Source: Callorhinus ursinus (taxonomy: Eukaryota; Chordata; Mammalia; Carnivora; Otariidae). From it: DNA of 64,000 bases. Location of the stretch: contig NW_020312966.1 in NCBI RefSeq assembly GCF_003265705.1, positions 20,769,436 to 20,833,435 of the forward strand, written 5' to 3'. Positions 33,601-43,292 of the stretch are shown piece by piece. Position numbers and translations under genes: made by a program. The notes under the pieces are model-generated. The model was not told where the DNA came from, ran no database searches, and saw only the letters and a list, made by a program, of their open reading frames with translations. The number at the start of each line of letters is the position of its first letter. Position 1 is the first letter of the stretch.

Positions 33601-34919
33601 ATAGAAATTAAATTTAGAGGAAAGAGTCTCAAAAATCACTCTTCTGTAAAGCTAACATATAAACTCTGCTTCTACATTGCTTTCTGTATGGGCTTAGAGT
33701 AATTAAGCAGACATAATGTAACACGTAAAGGAATTTATTAGGCTTTTATTAAGGCTTGATAATTTGAGTTTCAGATTTTAAATCTCAAAGGGCTCATAAT
33801 TGTCATTTTCTACTAAAAGCTACATTTAGAAAGAAGTTAAGCAATGGTGCTAGGGAAAGATGTGTTCAAATGGAAAGTACAGAGTGCTATTTTCATTAAT
33901 TCAGCCCTTGAATTCAAATGTCTGTGTGCCTCGTGTGAGGCTTTTAACAAGTAATACAAGACACAGCTTCCACAAGTCAATTTATGCTGGTATTTTCTTG
34001 AAACAGTGTTAATTACAGGAAGGAGAGGTTTGAGATTGAGATATGCCTTGATAGGAAGGGAAAGATTGGTTTCAAACACCAAAAATATGAGTGACTAATT
34101 TGCCAAGCCAATTTAAATCTTAGAAAGGTTTTCAGTTTGATGACTGACTCAAAAAACACACTGGGACAGTTCCGGGACCCGGCAGGGTGAATTCTGGAAT
34201 GGTTTGTAATACCAAATAGCTGTCTTCTGGTCAGACACATGCCCTTTCAGTTTTGATCTTTGTTTTTAAAATTCTGTCTGAAATGTATTAGTAAGTATGG
34301 CATCTTTGATTCTTAAGGTTTTTTTTTTTTTTTTTTCTAAATACTAATTTGTTTGGTAATGAAATTCTATCTATGGAGACTGCAAGGTTTTGAACTTTCC
34401 TGACCCCGCAAAATTTCTTCAAATTTTGCCTTAAAAATAATCCCTGATAATCAGGGAACATTAAGTTACAGTTCTAGAGTCTACAGAACATCTAGAAGCA
34501 TTGCCTGGTTGTCAAGACAACAGATAGGACACACCTCCCATCTTTTCTCCACATTGACTCCTAATTCCCCAGAAGGGTTCGTCTTGTGGGGGGGTCATGA
34601 AAATGAACGTTTGTCCAACAGAGGCAACATTTTAGAATAGACCCCAGAACTGAAAACTGTGCCTTTGATTGAAAAAGAGCAGATGGGGCTCCGAACTGTA
34701 AGACTCATTCCACCTGTAAGACTCATTTTTTCCCTGAAAGTAGCTTTGGCCCCATGACTGGAGTTAGAGGAAATCCCACTCAGTAGAGATGTTGCCTTAA
34801 TATTGAAAATAAGCACCAAAACCACCTGACTCAGTCAGGCTTAATCCCATGTGTAGCTTCCCTGCCCCTTGCTTACTCCCAAGGCCCTGGAATGAGACTG
34901 TCTTGGGCTCCCCCTTGTA
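30641..34919. other. Large unique non-coding stretch
   Basis: About 4.3 kb with no recognised mobile element apart from homopolymers, notably T(18) near 34320, which is unusual for this window. Frames of 60-100 codons occur on both strands with no domain. 33240-33420 and 33480-33800 look conserved. Two 'ctgtaagactcatt' copies lie at 34696-34709 and 34714-34727. Confidence 0.35.
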
Positions 34920-35340
34920 CGGATGTCACCCGAGCGCATCTGCTGTAACACATCAGGGCTGGAGGCACGGACACAGAATCCGGCCACGGATCCACGCCTG
35001 CTCTCTGAGGCCGCGCTTGCCCTCTTCAGCCCTGCTTGGTGCATGAGTCCCTTCTCTGGAGCCGGCAGAAGATGTGGTGGTCGTTTATGGGCTCCGGGTG
35101 CGTGGGCCCCCTGCCTGGGGTTTTGTTCGTCGTCTGCTCACCTGCTCTGCTCCACACCTGTCTGCATGAGGCGGGGCGGGGGGGGGGGGTGGGGCGGGGC
35201 GGGGGGGGGCTTCACACACAGCGCTAGCTGCATCAAGCTGGACCCCAGCCTCCTGGCTTTCCCAGTAACACAAAACACCAGCCTGGGGCCGGGAGAGAAC
35301 TGGCGGCAGCCTGCGGAGGGAGTAGCTGGAGCCTCCTGAC
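34920..35340. promoter_or_regulatory. CpG-rich patch, weak CpG-island candidate
   Basis: I count about 23 CpG dinucleotides in about 420 bases of roughly 60% GC, near an observed/expected ratio of 0.6, while flanking DNA has very few. It contains the G-run tract at 35170-35210. Open frames of 63-138 codons on both strands follow from GC richness. No TATA box or initiator stands out. Confidence 0.35.
35170..35210 (+). repeat. Guanine-run tract, G-quadruplex-prone
   Basis: Runs of 4-11 guanines separated by single C or T bases give more than four G runs within 41 bases, well beyond the G3+N1-7 quadruplex rule. The GGGGCGGGG units are also GC-box (Sp1-type) matches. Confidence 0.85.
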
Positions 35341-35959
35341 TTCAAGACACCGCCCTCCCCTCCTGGCTTATGCCTCCTTCCCACCCCTGTGACCTCCCTT
35401 CCCCTAACAGTTCTCTAACCAATCAGCCCACATTCTCCTTCTCTGGAGGCTCCCAGGCCCCAGGCGTTTGCTTGAGGAAACTCAGAAAAAAGGTAGATGC
35501 AGGTGAGTTCTAAAGCAGATAAATCTTATCTTCAACTTTGTGGTCTGAAAATGATGCTGTCTTTTGTAATGATTATTTGGGCACCCCTGCCCCCAGCCTT
35601 GCCTCTCTACCCCTGTCTAAATTATAGGCCCAGAAAGATCTGACCCAGTGCTCCTCACTTTTGGACTCGTAAATCCTGGTCCAGGATGATGTTTTCATCA
35701 ATCTGACATAAGAAAAATAAGGATCATACAATACAGTCAGTTTAAATTCACTATTTAAAAGACTCTCCTTTCAAATCCCTTTTTACTATGAAATACTAAT
35801 ACTTCATGTGGTCATCGATACTAAAGTTTCAACAAAGTTATGTCCCTACTCGTAAAATAAAAAGTATTTAACCTTATAAACACACTTTAAATAAAAACGC
35901 CTTTCACCTCCCCCCAACACATACAATGTTACTAGCATTTGGAATCCAAAAGAGTAAGA
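35341..35959. other. Unique non-coding sequence
   Basis: No gene or repeat recognised. C/T-rich at first, then AT-rich. Confidence 0.35.
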
Positions 35960-36560
35960 ATCATAGATCTAGCCGGAACACAAATTTAACCGTGTCACTG
36001 CCATGCCTCATACCCGACAGCACCCACTGTGGTGTACCAAATCAAGTCCATGGGGTGCTTGAACACAGGACTCAAAGGCCTGGACTGGCCCCGGTCTACC
36101 TGCCATCTTCCGCTCCCACCATCTCCTGTCCTAAAACGACATGGGCTTGGTGGCACTGATCCATCAAAGGACCTGCCAGGTAGAAACCCATCGGTAATGA
36201 TACAGTGTAAATTGAGAAGCTTCCCTTCATAAATACAGAGTCGGAGAACTCTTAACCGTCTTAAGATAAGAATGCCCTCTCCCCTTTCCTGGCCTTTTCC
36301 TGTCTTGAACCAGCCTTCCCAGCCTGACACACCTCAGTACCTTTTACCCATTCTGGAAACGACTCCCTGCTTCCCATCAGCATACCAGCCCCCGTGGTCT
36401 GTCCCTGCTGCTTTTATCGACAGCATGAGCACACGCACTGCATTGCATCTAGTTTTGCATTGCATCTAGGCTGGAAGGTTCCTCGAGGTAAGGGATCTGG
36501 CTTTTTGGTCTTTGTGACCTCAGCTAGCACACCCTCTAAAGACTTTTTGAACAGAAAGGA
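35960..36560 (+). mobile_element. L2 LINE, long 3' fragment
   Basis: In order: 'aaccgtgtcactgccatgcc' (family 'catgtcactcccctgc'), 'caaggcctggactggcccc' (family 'aaggccctgcatgatctgg'), 'ccttcccagcctgacaca', 'aaggttcctcgaggtaagg' and 'ttttggtctttgtgacc'. About 600 bases are covered, the longest L2 here. A 17-bp-period duplication of GCATTGCATCTAG (36440-36452, 36457-36469) lies within it. Confidence 0.65.
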
Positions 36561-37198
36561 ACGGAACAGACCCCTAAGATGTGGTTAATTGGTATGGAGG
36601 CAAAAACTCTTTCTTCTTTCCCAAGTGTCTCTGCAGAAAACGAACCTCCTCCCCGACTAAACCCTTATTGGAAAGTGACTGACCACAGCTTTGGCCTCAG
36701 CAAAGACAACCTTCCAATACCCCCTTCCTCACATTTTCTGGCTCCTTAGAGGAAAGACCATCTTGTCTTTATTTAAATTTTAACTAGCCTTTCCTAAGAG
36801 TTTCTGAGCAGTTATGCCACTCCTAAAATCAACTGCTTTTTTCCCCAACTCACCTAAACTGTGATGCCGAAATTTTCCTGTGCTACAGTAAAAATATATA
36901 TATATATTTTAATCTTATTAAAAAATTATTATTGGGTTTTAAGGTCAGACTATGAAGAGCCAAAAAACACTTGAAAGATAACTGAAATATCAGATTATTT
37001 TTATTTACTCAGACTAGTTCTGAAACAATATAACAAGTTAACAGATTCTTTTATTTACATTTTGGGGTTTTAAAGAACTACTTATTTATAAACCCATTTT
37101 CTTTGTTTTGCTTCATGGGGAAGGAAATATTGAAGTTAAACACTCTGGTTTGAGAACCGTCAGAGGAACATAGATTAGTAAAGTTTTGTGGTGACATA
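36561..37198. other. Unique AT-rich non-coding sequence
   Basis: Contains a short (AT)n tract at about 36896-36908. No gene or mobile element recognised. Confidence 0.35.
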
Positions 37199-37211
37199 TT
37201 GTTCTCATTTT

Positions 37212-37327
37212 GTTTTATTTTATGTTTTAAAGCTTTTTATTTATTTAAGTAATCTCTAAACCCCATGTGGAACTCAAACTCACAACACCAAGATTAAGAG
37301 TCACATGCTCTTCTGACTGAGCCAGAC
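37212..37327 (-). mobile_element. SINEC carnivore SINE, old form, 5'-truncated (antisense)
   Basis: Runs from the tail complement ('gttttaaagctttttattta') through 'aagtaatctctaaacccca' to 'cttctgactgagccag' and stops before the usual 'ccaggcgcccc' head complement. A perfect 13-bp duplication TTGTTCTCATTTT flanks it (37199-37211, 37328-37340), so the missing head was absent at insertion. Confidence 0.93.
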
Positions 37328-37340
37328 TTGTTCTCATTTT

Positions 37341-37491
37341 AATAAGATTTTTCATTTTATTCAATCAAAAGGTATTTATTTAGCATTGACTCTGCCCAAG
37401 CATGTGGCAGATGCTAAGGCTAGAGGATAAAGAGAAAACTGATCACTGCTCTAGACAGAGAGGTTAGTGGGGCGTCAGTATTGTGCATTAT
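37341..37491. other. Ancient-repeat trace
   Basis: 'ggtatttatttagcattgac', 'ccaagcatgtggcagatgct' and 'aaggctagaggataaagag' match the common mammalian phrase 'tatttattgagcacctac...ccaggcactgtgctaggcgctgggg'. I am unsure of its family name. Confidence 0.45.
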
Positions 37492-37501
37492 AGAAAATTA
37501 C

Positions 37502-37715
37502 GGGGCATCTGGGTGACTCGGTCGGTTAAGTGTCCGGTTCTTGATTTTGGTTCAGGTTGTGATCTCAGGGTCCTGGGATCGAGTTCCGCATCGGGCTCCA
37601 CACTCAGGAGAGAGTCTGCCTGAGATTCTCTCCCTCTCCTTCCACCCCTCCCCCCTCAATTCCTCACTTTCTCTCTCAAATAAATAAATCTTTAAAAAAA
37701 TAAAATCTTCACAAA
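37502..37715 (+). mobile_element. SINEC carnivore SINE
   Basis: Full-length sense copy with the 'gtccggttcttgattttggt' variant of the body, so an older subtype than the 'gtctgcctt' copies. A 10-bp duplication AGAAAATTAC flanks it (37492-37501, 37716-37725). Confidence 0.95.
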
Positions 37716-37860
37716 AGAAAATTACAGAACAGTGGGTGGCGTGCTGTCAGTATGATAATGGAGAAGAGGGGGTGACTTACCTCCCTGAGGTTGGGGATGA
37801 CTTAAGTTTCACAGAGGACGTGAAGCCTGAGCTGAACTTTTTTAAAAAGACAAGTTCAGT

Positions 37861-38008
37861 GTTAGGGCGCCTGGGTGGCTCAGTCGGTTGAGCGTCCCAC
37901 TCTTGATCTCAGCTCAGGTCTGGATCTCAGGGTGGTGAGTTCAAGCCCCACATTGGGCTCCACGCTGGGCATGGAGCCTGCTTAAAAACAAGCAAATGAA
38001 CAAAAAAC
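37861..38008 (+). mobile_element. SINEC carnivore SINE, short tail-truncated form
   Basis: Head and body are clear ('agggcgcctgggtggctcag', 'gtgagttcaagccccac'), but the CT-rich block is missing and the copy passes from 'gcatggagcctgctt' straight into an A-rich tail. A degenerate 12-bp duplication GAC[A/T]AGTTC[A/C]GT flanks it (37849-37860, 38009-38020). Confidence 0.93.
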
Positions 38009-38029
38009 GACTAGTTCCGTACTTAGGGA

Positions 38030-38260
38030 ATTCTAGAAGCAGATTGCCCTGATTCATATCCTGCTCTTCCATTGATGACCCCTGTGACCTTCCGAAAGTA
38101 ACTTCACCTGCCTGTGCTAGTAGTTTCCTCCTCATTAAATGGAAGACAAAAGCAGGACTTACTTCGTAGAGTTTTTGTAAGTATCATCCACTTTTAGTGA
38201 CACATTAACATACTCAGAACAGTGCCTGCCCCAGAATTAGCTTTTATTACTAGCACGAGT
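38030..38260 (+). mobile_element. MIR SINE
   Basis: 'gattcatatcctgctcttcc', 'gtgaccttccgaaagtaac', 'ttcacctgcctgtgctag', 'tagtttcctcctcattaaa', 'tcgtagagtttttgtaagt' and 'cagaacagtgcctgcccc' follow the sense MIR consensus. Confidence 0.85.
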
Positions 38261-38788
38261 TGACCTGACCATTGAATTAGGAAGAGAGGAGTAAATGTCA
38301 GGGTACAGATATATGAGGAAGCATATCATGTTCAGAGAACTTCGTGTAGCTTTTCAGCATTGCCAGCAGTTCTAAAAAGGAGGTTTTACACCCAAGAGTG
38401 AAGTGAGGTGAAAAGTGTGCGGGTGGGCGGGATTTGAACTTGATGCTGAGGTGATGAGACCCACTCACAAGTTTCAGATACTTAGATTTGGACTTTGTAA
38501 AGAACATCCTCCTACCAGTTTTGAAGGCTAGGAAAGGGACAGATAGGGAGAGACTGAGGGTAACAGAAAGTGGCTGGTGGACCGAGCCGGGCACCAAGTG
38601 ACTCAGACCTGCAGGGGTGCTGGGGAGAGACTCGTTGCTTTAAGACCTTCCTGATGGGCCAGGTCCTTCGGTGCACCAGCCTCCAACCAAACCAAATGTC
38701 GGTACGCACCTATCGTCCTCATCTTGACTCTGAACAGTGAAAACACTTTAGATGGATAAGGCTTAGCTTTTAATAGATTAATCATAGA
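38261..38788. other. Unique non-coding sequence
   Basis: Minus-strand frames of 60-99 codons at 38298-38785 show no domain. Nothing else recognised. Confidence 0.35.
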
Positions 38789-38884
38789 TGAGCAGGGAGC
38801 CTGACGTGAGGCGATCCCAGGACCCTGGGATCATGACCTGAACAGAAGGCAGACGCTTCACCAACTGAGCCTCCCAGGTGCCCC
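38789..38884 (-). mobile_element. SINEC carnivore SINE, 3'-truncated (antisense)
   Basis: Only the head half is present, from 'gagcagggagcctgacg' to 'gagcctcccaggtgcccc'. The CT-rich block and the tail complement are absent and no target duplication is visible, so the tail half was probably lost by a later deletion. Confidence 0.93.
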
Positions 38885-39583
38885 AGTTTTAGTGAAATTT
38901 GTGAGCCAGGTGAGAAGGAATTGGAGTTGCAATGCTGTTACATTTTAATTTTCGAGTTGCCTTTCCAAAGTATTCCTGCCAAATGTACTGTCAAAGCTGA
39001 CAGTTGATCGACTTAATTATTTCTCATGAAAGTGCTACCAAAAGTAACCGTCACCTAGTCACAGGAACCGTGGAAGGACTATTTAGTAAATATCAAAAAA
39101 AAAAAAATATTTAATTCATAGAAACAAAGACAGCAACTAATTTAAAATAGAAGGAGGATCTTATCTCACAATGGCTTCTCAACTCCCAAGTTTGTCATTT
39201 GGCCTGTGTCACCAAAAGTATCGAATAATTTTAGACCTTATTGTGCTCAAGAATATACACTCTGTTCACATCAAATTTATGGAAAGTGCGAGAGCCTCTC
39301 TATTCTATTCTGTGACCTTCCTTAGACACAATGAGAACGCCTACTCTCCGGTGACCACTGCAACGCTTGTAAACTGACCAAGTGACCAAAATTCAAAGTA
39401 TGTTATAAATGGATGGCCAGTTGACGCTTTTTGTCTAACATATTCTTCATTGCCAGTGAAGTAAATTAAGATTGTCATAGATTCCATTCAATTTAATAAA
39501 ATTCATTTAACATGGGTCTTCGGAAGCATTACTCACGGTGACACAGGACCTGCGGGCCAATATCAGAATATCTGTCTGAGCTT
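38885..39583. other. Unique non-coding sequence
   Basis: No gene or repeat recognised. A poly-A run of 13 lies near 39096. Confidence 0.35.
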
Positions 39584-39597
39584 CTGAGGCCTTCTTT

Positions 39598-39796
39598 TTT
39601 TTTTTTTTTTTTTTTTTAAAGATTTTACTTTTATTTATTTGACAGAGAGAGCACAAGCGGGGGCAACGGCAGGCAGAGGGAGAAGCAGACTCCCCGGTGA
39701 GTAGGGAGCCCAGTGCGGAGCTCAATCCCAGGACCCTGGGATCATGACCTGAGCCGAAGGCAGTTGCTTAACCAACTGAGCCACCCAGGCGCCCCC
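39598..39796 (-). mobile_element. SINEC carnivore SINE, young (antisense)
   Basis: Full-length copy with a long poly-T (the A tail) and an intact head complement 'gagccacccaggcgccccc'. A 14-bp perfect duplication CTGAGGCCTTCTTT flanks it (39584-39597, 39797-39810), which points to recent insertion. Confidence 0.98.
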
Positions 39797-39810
39797 CTGA
39801 GGCCTTCTTT

Positions 39811-41579
39811 CATCTCATTCTACAAAAGCCCTTGAAACTGTTGTGTGCTGATAAATAGACTCTAGATGAGCATATCCAAGAAGGCAACCAGATTACAGCA
39901 GCTTTGCGGAATTGGCAGAGCATGATTGTTTGACAGGAAGCCGGAGGAATGGTGGGTGAGGTTCCAGGCTGCATTTGGGACACCCTGTATGTAGCCTGAG
40001 ATTGCAGTTGACCACAGGGGACCACGATGACTCGTGACATGAATACAAAAGCAGAAAACAAAATCAGGTCAGTCGGTGTGTTCTTTGAGAAGGTGAGAGA
40101 CAGTTTGTGACTCCAATGAACTCAGCCTTCTACTCCTGGTGAGAAGCAGATTCCACACAGGTTACATCCAGGTGCTCGAGCCGGTTCATCAGTGTTCTTA
40201 GGAAGGGCACTGGAGATTAAAGCAAGATGGGATCATTATCAGGGTCCCAAAATGTCAACCAGCCTGGAAAGACAACTCATTTGAGCAGATGCTCTACAAG
40301 TAACGTATGGAAGCTACGGAGACATTAATTTTGATTCACTCTTGGGAAGAAACTTTAATACTTAACTGACATAGCCACACACGAGGGAAATTTTTTTTGT
40401 GTAATTATACATTTCCTTGGATTCAGAGCTATTGTCTCACAAATCAGAAAGTAATACACCACAATTGGGAAAAGTTGATGGGGTAATTTCAAAAGAAAAA
40501 GCATACCATCTGTTTCTGCAGGCTAAAGGGAATATTCTAAAAATCAGTGTAGTTTTGAAGAACTATAAAAACAATTGCTAATGTACACATAGCCTGTGTA
40601 AAACGGAGTTTTAGCAGTTTTCTTGTAGTTAATACATTTACCCCCAAACCAACAGTGCTCGATATTTTTCTGTATCTCCATCTTGCTTCTAATACCCATC
40701 CCGCTGCTTATCCCTCTCTCTTTCTTCTTTCTTCCTCCTTATAAATATCCTCCCTCACCAAAACATAAATATGTAAGTGCCAAGGCAGCCGATTTAATGT
40801 AGATAGACCCCTTGGGCTATGAGACAGAGTTCCAGGTCAGTGAAGACTTGTGAGAAATTCATGTGAGAAGCAATGAAGAAATTACTTATTTAGAGAAAGC
40901 AGGAACCTATGCAGGATCATTTTTATCAGATGAAAGGAATGCCAGAAGAAGCAAAATAAGATGGTCTACAACTTGGACATTAAAAATAAATATACAATTA
41001 GAATATTTTACAAAAGCCACCCCCTGACAGTAACAAGGATGAGCAGATATTACAAATGCTGTGCACCTGTGTCCCCACTGAAAACCGGTGTAATTTAAAA
41101 AGTGATATTTACCGACTAGCGTAACCCTCGGTGGATTTGTCAGTTTTCTGACAGGAAGGAGAAAAAAATGATAGAAAAGCCATCAAATGTTTGATGAATG
41201 TAGATGAATTCATACCTACCAGTGAGAGAAGCAAAGTACCAGCGAAGACAGCTAATAATCTGTGAAGCATACAAGTGAGGTTTAGTGTCTGCTTGCTGTC
41301 TGCAGCTTTGTCTCAGAGCATGCCTAAAAGCATGCCACTGAGGGGGTCACCAGGACCATGTTGTAGGTTAGAAAAGATGGACCGGTTGACCGGAAAAACA
41401 TGGGAGTTAGGAAAGAAGATTGCAAAAGTAGTCTTATTTATCATCTTATTCCATATGTATTACCTACTCAAGGTAGGTCTCCTTAGTTTGCAGGTCTCCT
41501 TTATAAAGTATGGAGGGGAAAATCATGACACCGATTCTAAGACGTTACTAATGCCGTGAACATCTTTCACTGATATATT
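39811..41579. other. Unique non-coding stretch
   Basis: No mobile element or gene recognised in about 1.8 kb. A frame of 94 codons at 41275-41559 (+) contains a hydrophobic patch near its middle but starts without an ATG and shows no splice context. It is treated as chance. Confidence 0.35.
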
Positions 41580-41783
41580 ATTTTTTTAAAAAGAGGTATT
41601 TATTTGAGAGAGAGAGCACGTGTGAGCAGGGGGACAGGCAGAGGGAGAGGGAGAGAGAATCTTCAATCAGACTCCTTGCTGAGCATGGAGCCCGATGCGG
41701 GGCTCGGTCTCACGACCCTGAGATCATGTCCTGAGCTGAAATCAAGAGTCAGAAGCTTAACCGACTGAGCCACCCAGGTGCTC
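41580..41783 (-). mobile_element. SINEC carnivore SINE (antisense)
   Basis: Tail complement, then 'gagagagagagcacgtgtg', then 'gcatggagcccgatgcgggg' and head complement 'gagccacccaggtgct'. A degenerate duplication around 'tgatat(a/t)tt' borders it. Several CpG decays indicate middle age. Confidence 0.92.
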
Positions 41784-42030
41784 TCGTTGATATTTTCATA
41801 TGTAGGGTAGGGAAAACCTCACACCATTTATAGAAGCCGAGAAAGTTAGTACCCTGAATTACCAAAACTGATTACATTGCTTTTAGCCAACACTCTTCAG
41901 CTATTTATAAGACCCGTCAAGTAAAAATCTGTTTGCAGCTCTCTCATTAATTCTCAGAATTCTTAAATTCTCTTAATGATAAATAGAAAGCTGAAATATT
42001 ATTATAAGCAAAAATCACAACATGAGGAAC

Positions 42031-42106
42031 ATTTGATTATACACCTTTATTAGTAGGATATTTGATGATCCATTTGATTCTATACCTTTATTAGTAGGAT
42101 ATTTTA
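42031..42106 (+). repeat. 41-bp tandem duplication
   Basis: Two adjacent units each contain 'atttgatt', 'cctttattagtaggatattt'. The second begins at about 42072. Few differences separate them, so the duplication is younger than the nearby old repeats. Confidence 0.85.
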
Positions 42107-42198
42107 AGATACCTTTTTTTTTAAGATTTTATTTTTTTAAGTAATCGCTACACCCAATGTGGGGCTTAAACCTATAACCCCAAGATTAAGAGTTGCTT

Positions 42199-42282
42199 GC
42201 TCCAGCAATGTCCACAATAGCCAAACTATGGAAAGAGCCAAGATGTCCATCGACAGATGAATGGATAAAGAAGATGTGGTAT

Positions 42283-42319
<37 letters not shown>

Positions 42320-42903
42320 ATGGAATATTATGCAGCCATGAAAAAAACGAAATCTTCCCATTTGTAACAACGTGGATGGAACTGGAGGGTGTTATGCTGA
42401 GTGAAATAAGTCAGAGAAAGACATGTATCATATCTCACTGATAGGAGGAATTCTTAATCTCAGGAAACAAACTGAGGGTTGCTGGAGTGGTGGGGGGGTG
42501 GGAGGGATGGGGTGGCTGGGTGATAGACATTGGGGAGGGTATGTGCTATGCTGAGCACTGTGAATTGTGTAAGACTGTTGAATGACAGATCTGTACTTCT
42601 GAAACAAATAATGCAACATATGTTAAGAAAAAAAAAAAAGCAGGAGGGGAAGAATGAAGGGGGGGAAATCGGAGGGGGAGATGAACCATGAGAGACGATG
42701 GACTCTGAGAAACAAACTGAGGGTTTTAGAGGGGAGGGGGTGGGGGGATGGGTTAGCCCGGGGATGGGTATTAAGGAGGGCACGTACTGCATGGAGCATT
42801 GGGTGTTATACGAAAACAATGAATCGTGGATCACTACATCAAAAACTAATGTATTGTATGGTGACTAACATAACATAATAAAAAAAATTAAAAAAAAAAA
42901 AAA
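42199..42903 (+). mobile_element. 5'-truncated carnivore L1 with ORF2 end and 3' UTR
   Basis: It starts inside ORF2. The translation includes IAKLWKEPRCPSTDEWIKKM and, after a CA repeat, FPFVTTWMELEGVMLSEIS, the conserved L1 ORF2 C-terminus. The 3' UTR follows in two related modules (42463-42621 and 42708-42870) separated by an internal A run, then a terminal A-rich tail. The 11-bp duplication AAGAGTTGCTT (42188-42198, 42904-42914) marks the insertion. The element is dead, with only the last part of ORF2 present and a microsatellite inside it. Confidence 0.95.
42283..42319. repeat. (CA)n microsatellite inside an L1
   Basis: About 14 CA units followed by CATATACACACA, at the ORF2 position after the codons for KKMWY. 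It would encode a His/Thr run. Confidence 0.95.
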
Positions 42904-42957
42904 AAGAGTTGCTTCTCCACCAACTGAGCCAGCCAGGCACCCCCTTAAATAGCCTTT

Positions 42958-43119
42958 TTTTTTTAGGGGGGGAGGGGCAGAGGGAGAGATAGAATCTCAA
43001 GCAAGCTCCATGCCCAGCACAGAGCCCGACACAGGGCTTAGTCTCACAACCCTGAGATCATGACCTGAGCCGAAGTCAAGAGTCAGATGCTTAACCAACT
43101 GAGCCACCCAGGTGCCCCT
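42958..43119 (-). mobile_element. SINEC carnivore SINE (antisense)
   Basis: Begins with a short T run and an unusual G-rich stretch in place of 'aagattttatttattta', so the tail side is damaged. The body ('gcccagcacagagcccgac') and head complement ('gagccacccaggtgcccc') are clear. A duplication AAATAGC(C)TTTT flanks it (about 42947-42957, 43121-43130), starting right beside the interrupted SINE. Confidence 0.92.
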
Positions 43120-43160
43120 GAAATAGCTTTTATATGATTGTTATTAAAATGTTTATTATA

Positions 43161-43277
43161 GGGGCAGTTGGCTGGCTTGGTTAGTGGAGCTTGTGACTCT
43201 TGATCTCGGAGTCATTAATTAGTCCAAGCCCTATGTTGGGTATAGAGATTACTTGGATAAATAAACTTCAAAATAAT
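43161..43277 (+). mobile_element. SINEC carnivore SINE, old short form
   Basis: Head 'ggggcagttggctggcttgg', then 'gtgactcttgatctcgg', 'gccctatgttgggtatagag' and a weak A-rich tail. A 15-bp duplication with one mismatch (AAAATG[T/C]TTATTATA) flanks it (43146-43160, 43278-43292). Confidence 0.93.
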
Positions 43278-43292
43278 AAAATGCTTATTATA

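Larger units (their letters stand above)
42112..42942 (-). mobile_element. SINEC old form (antisense), interrupted by an L1
   Basis: The left part, 42112-42198, is tail complement plus 'aagtaatcgctacaccca' and ends at 'aagagttgctt'. The right part, 42904-42942, restarts with the same 'aagagttgctt' and finishes 'caactgagccagccaggcac'. Removing the L1 between them and one copy of the 11-bp repeat leaves a normal old-type SINE, so the L1 landed in it. Confidence 0.93.

Noticed and set aside
34923..35339. 138-codon frame in the CpG-rich patch
   Set aside because: GC-rich DNA has few stops; the frame contains a polyglycine run from the G tract and has an overlapping antisense frame.
42193..42441. 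82-codon frame resembling a real protein
   Set aside because: It is a genuine relic of L1 ORF2 but is a 5'-truncated fragment containing a CA repeat, so it is annotated as part of the L1 and not as a gene.
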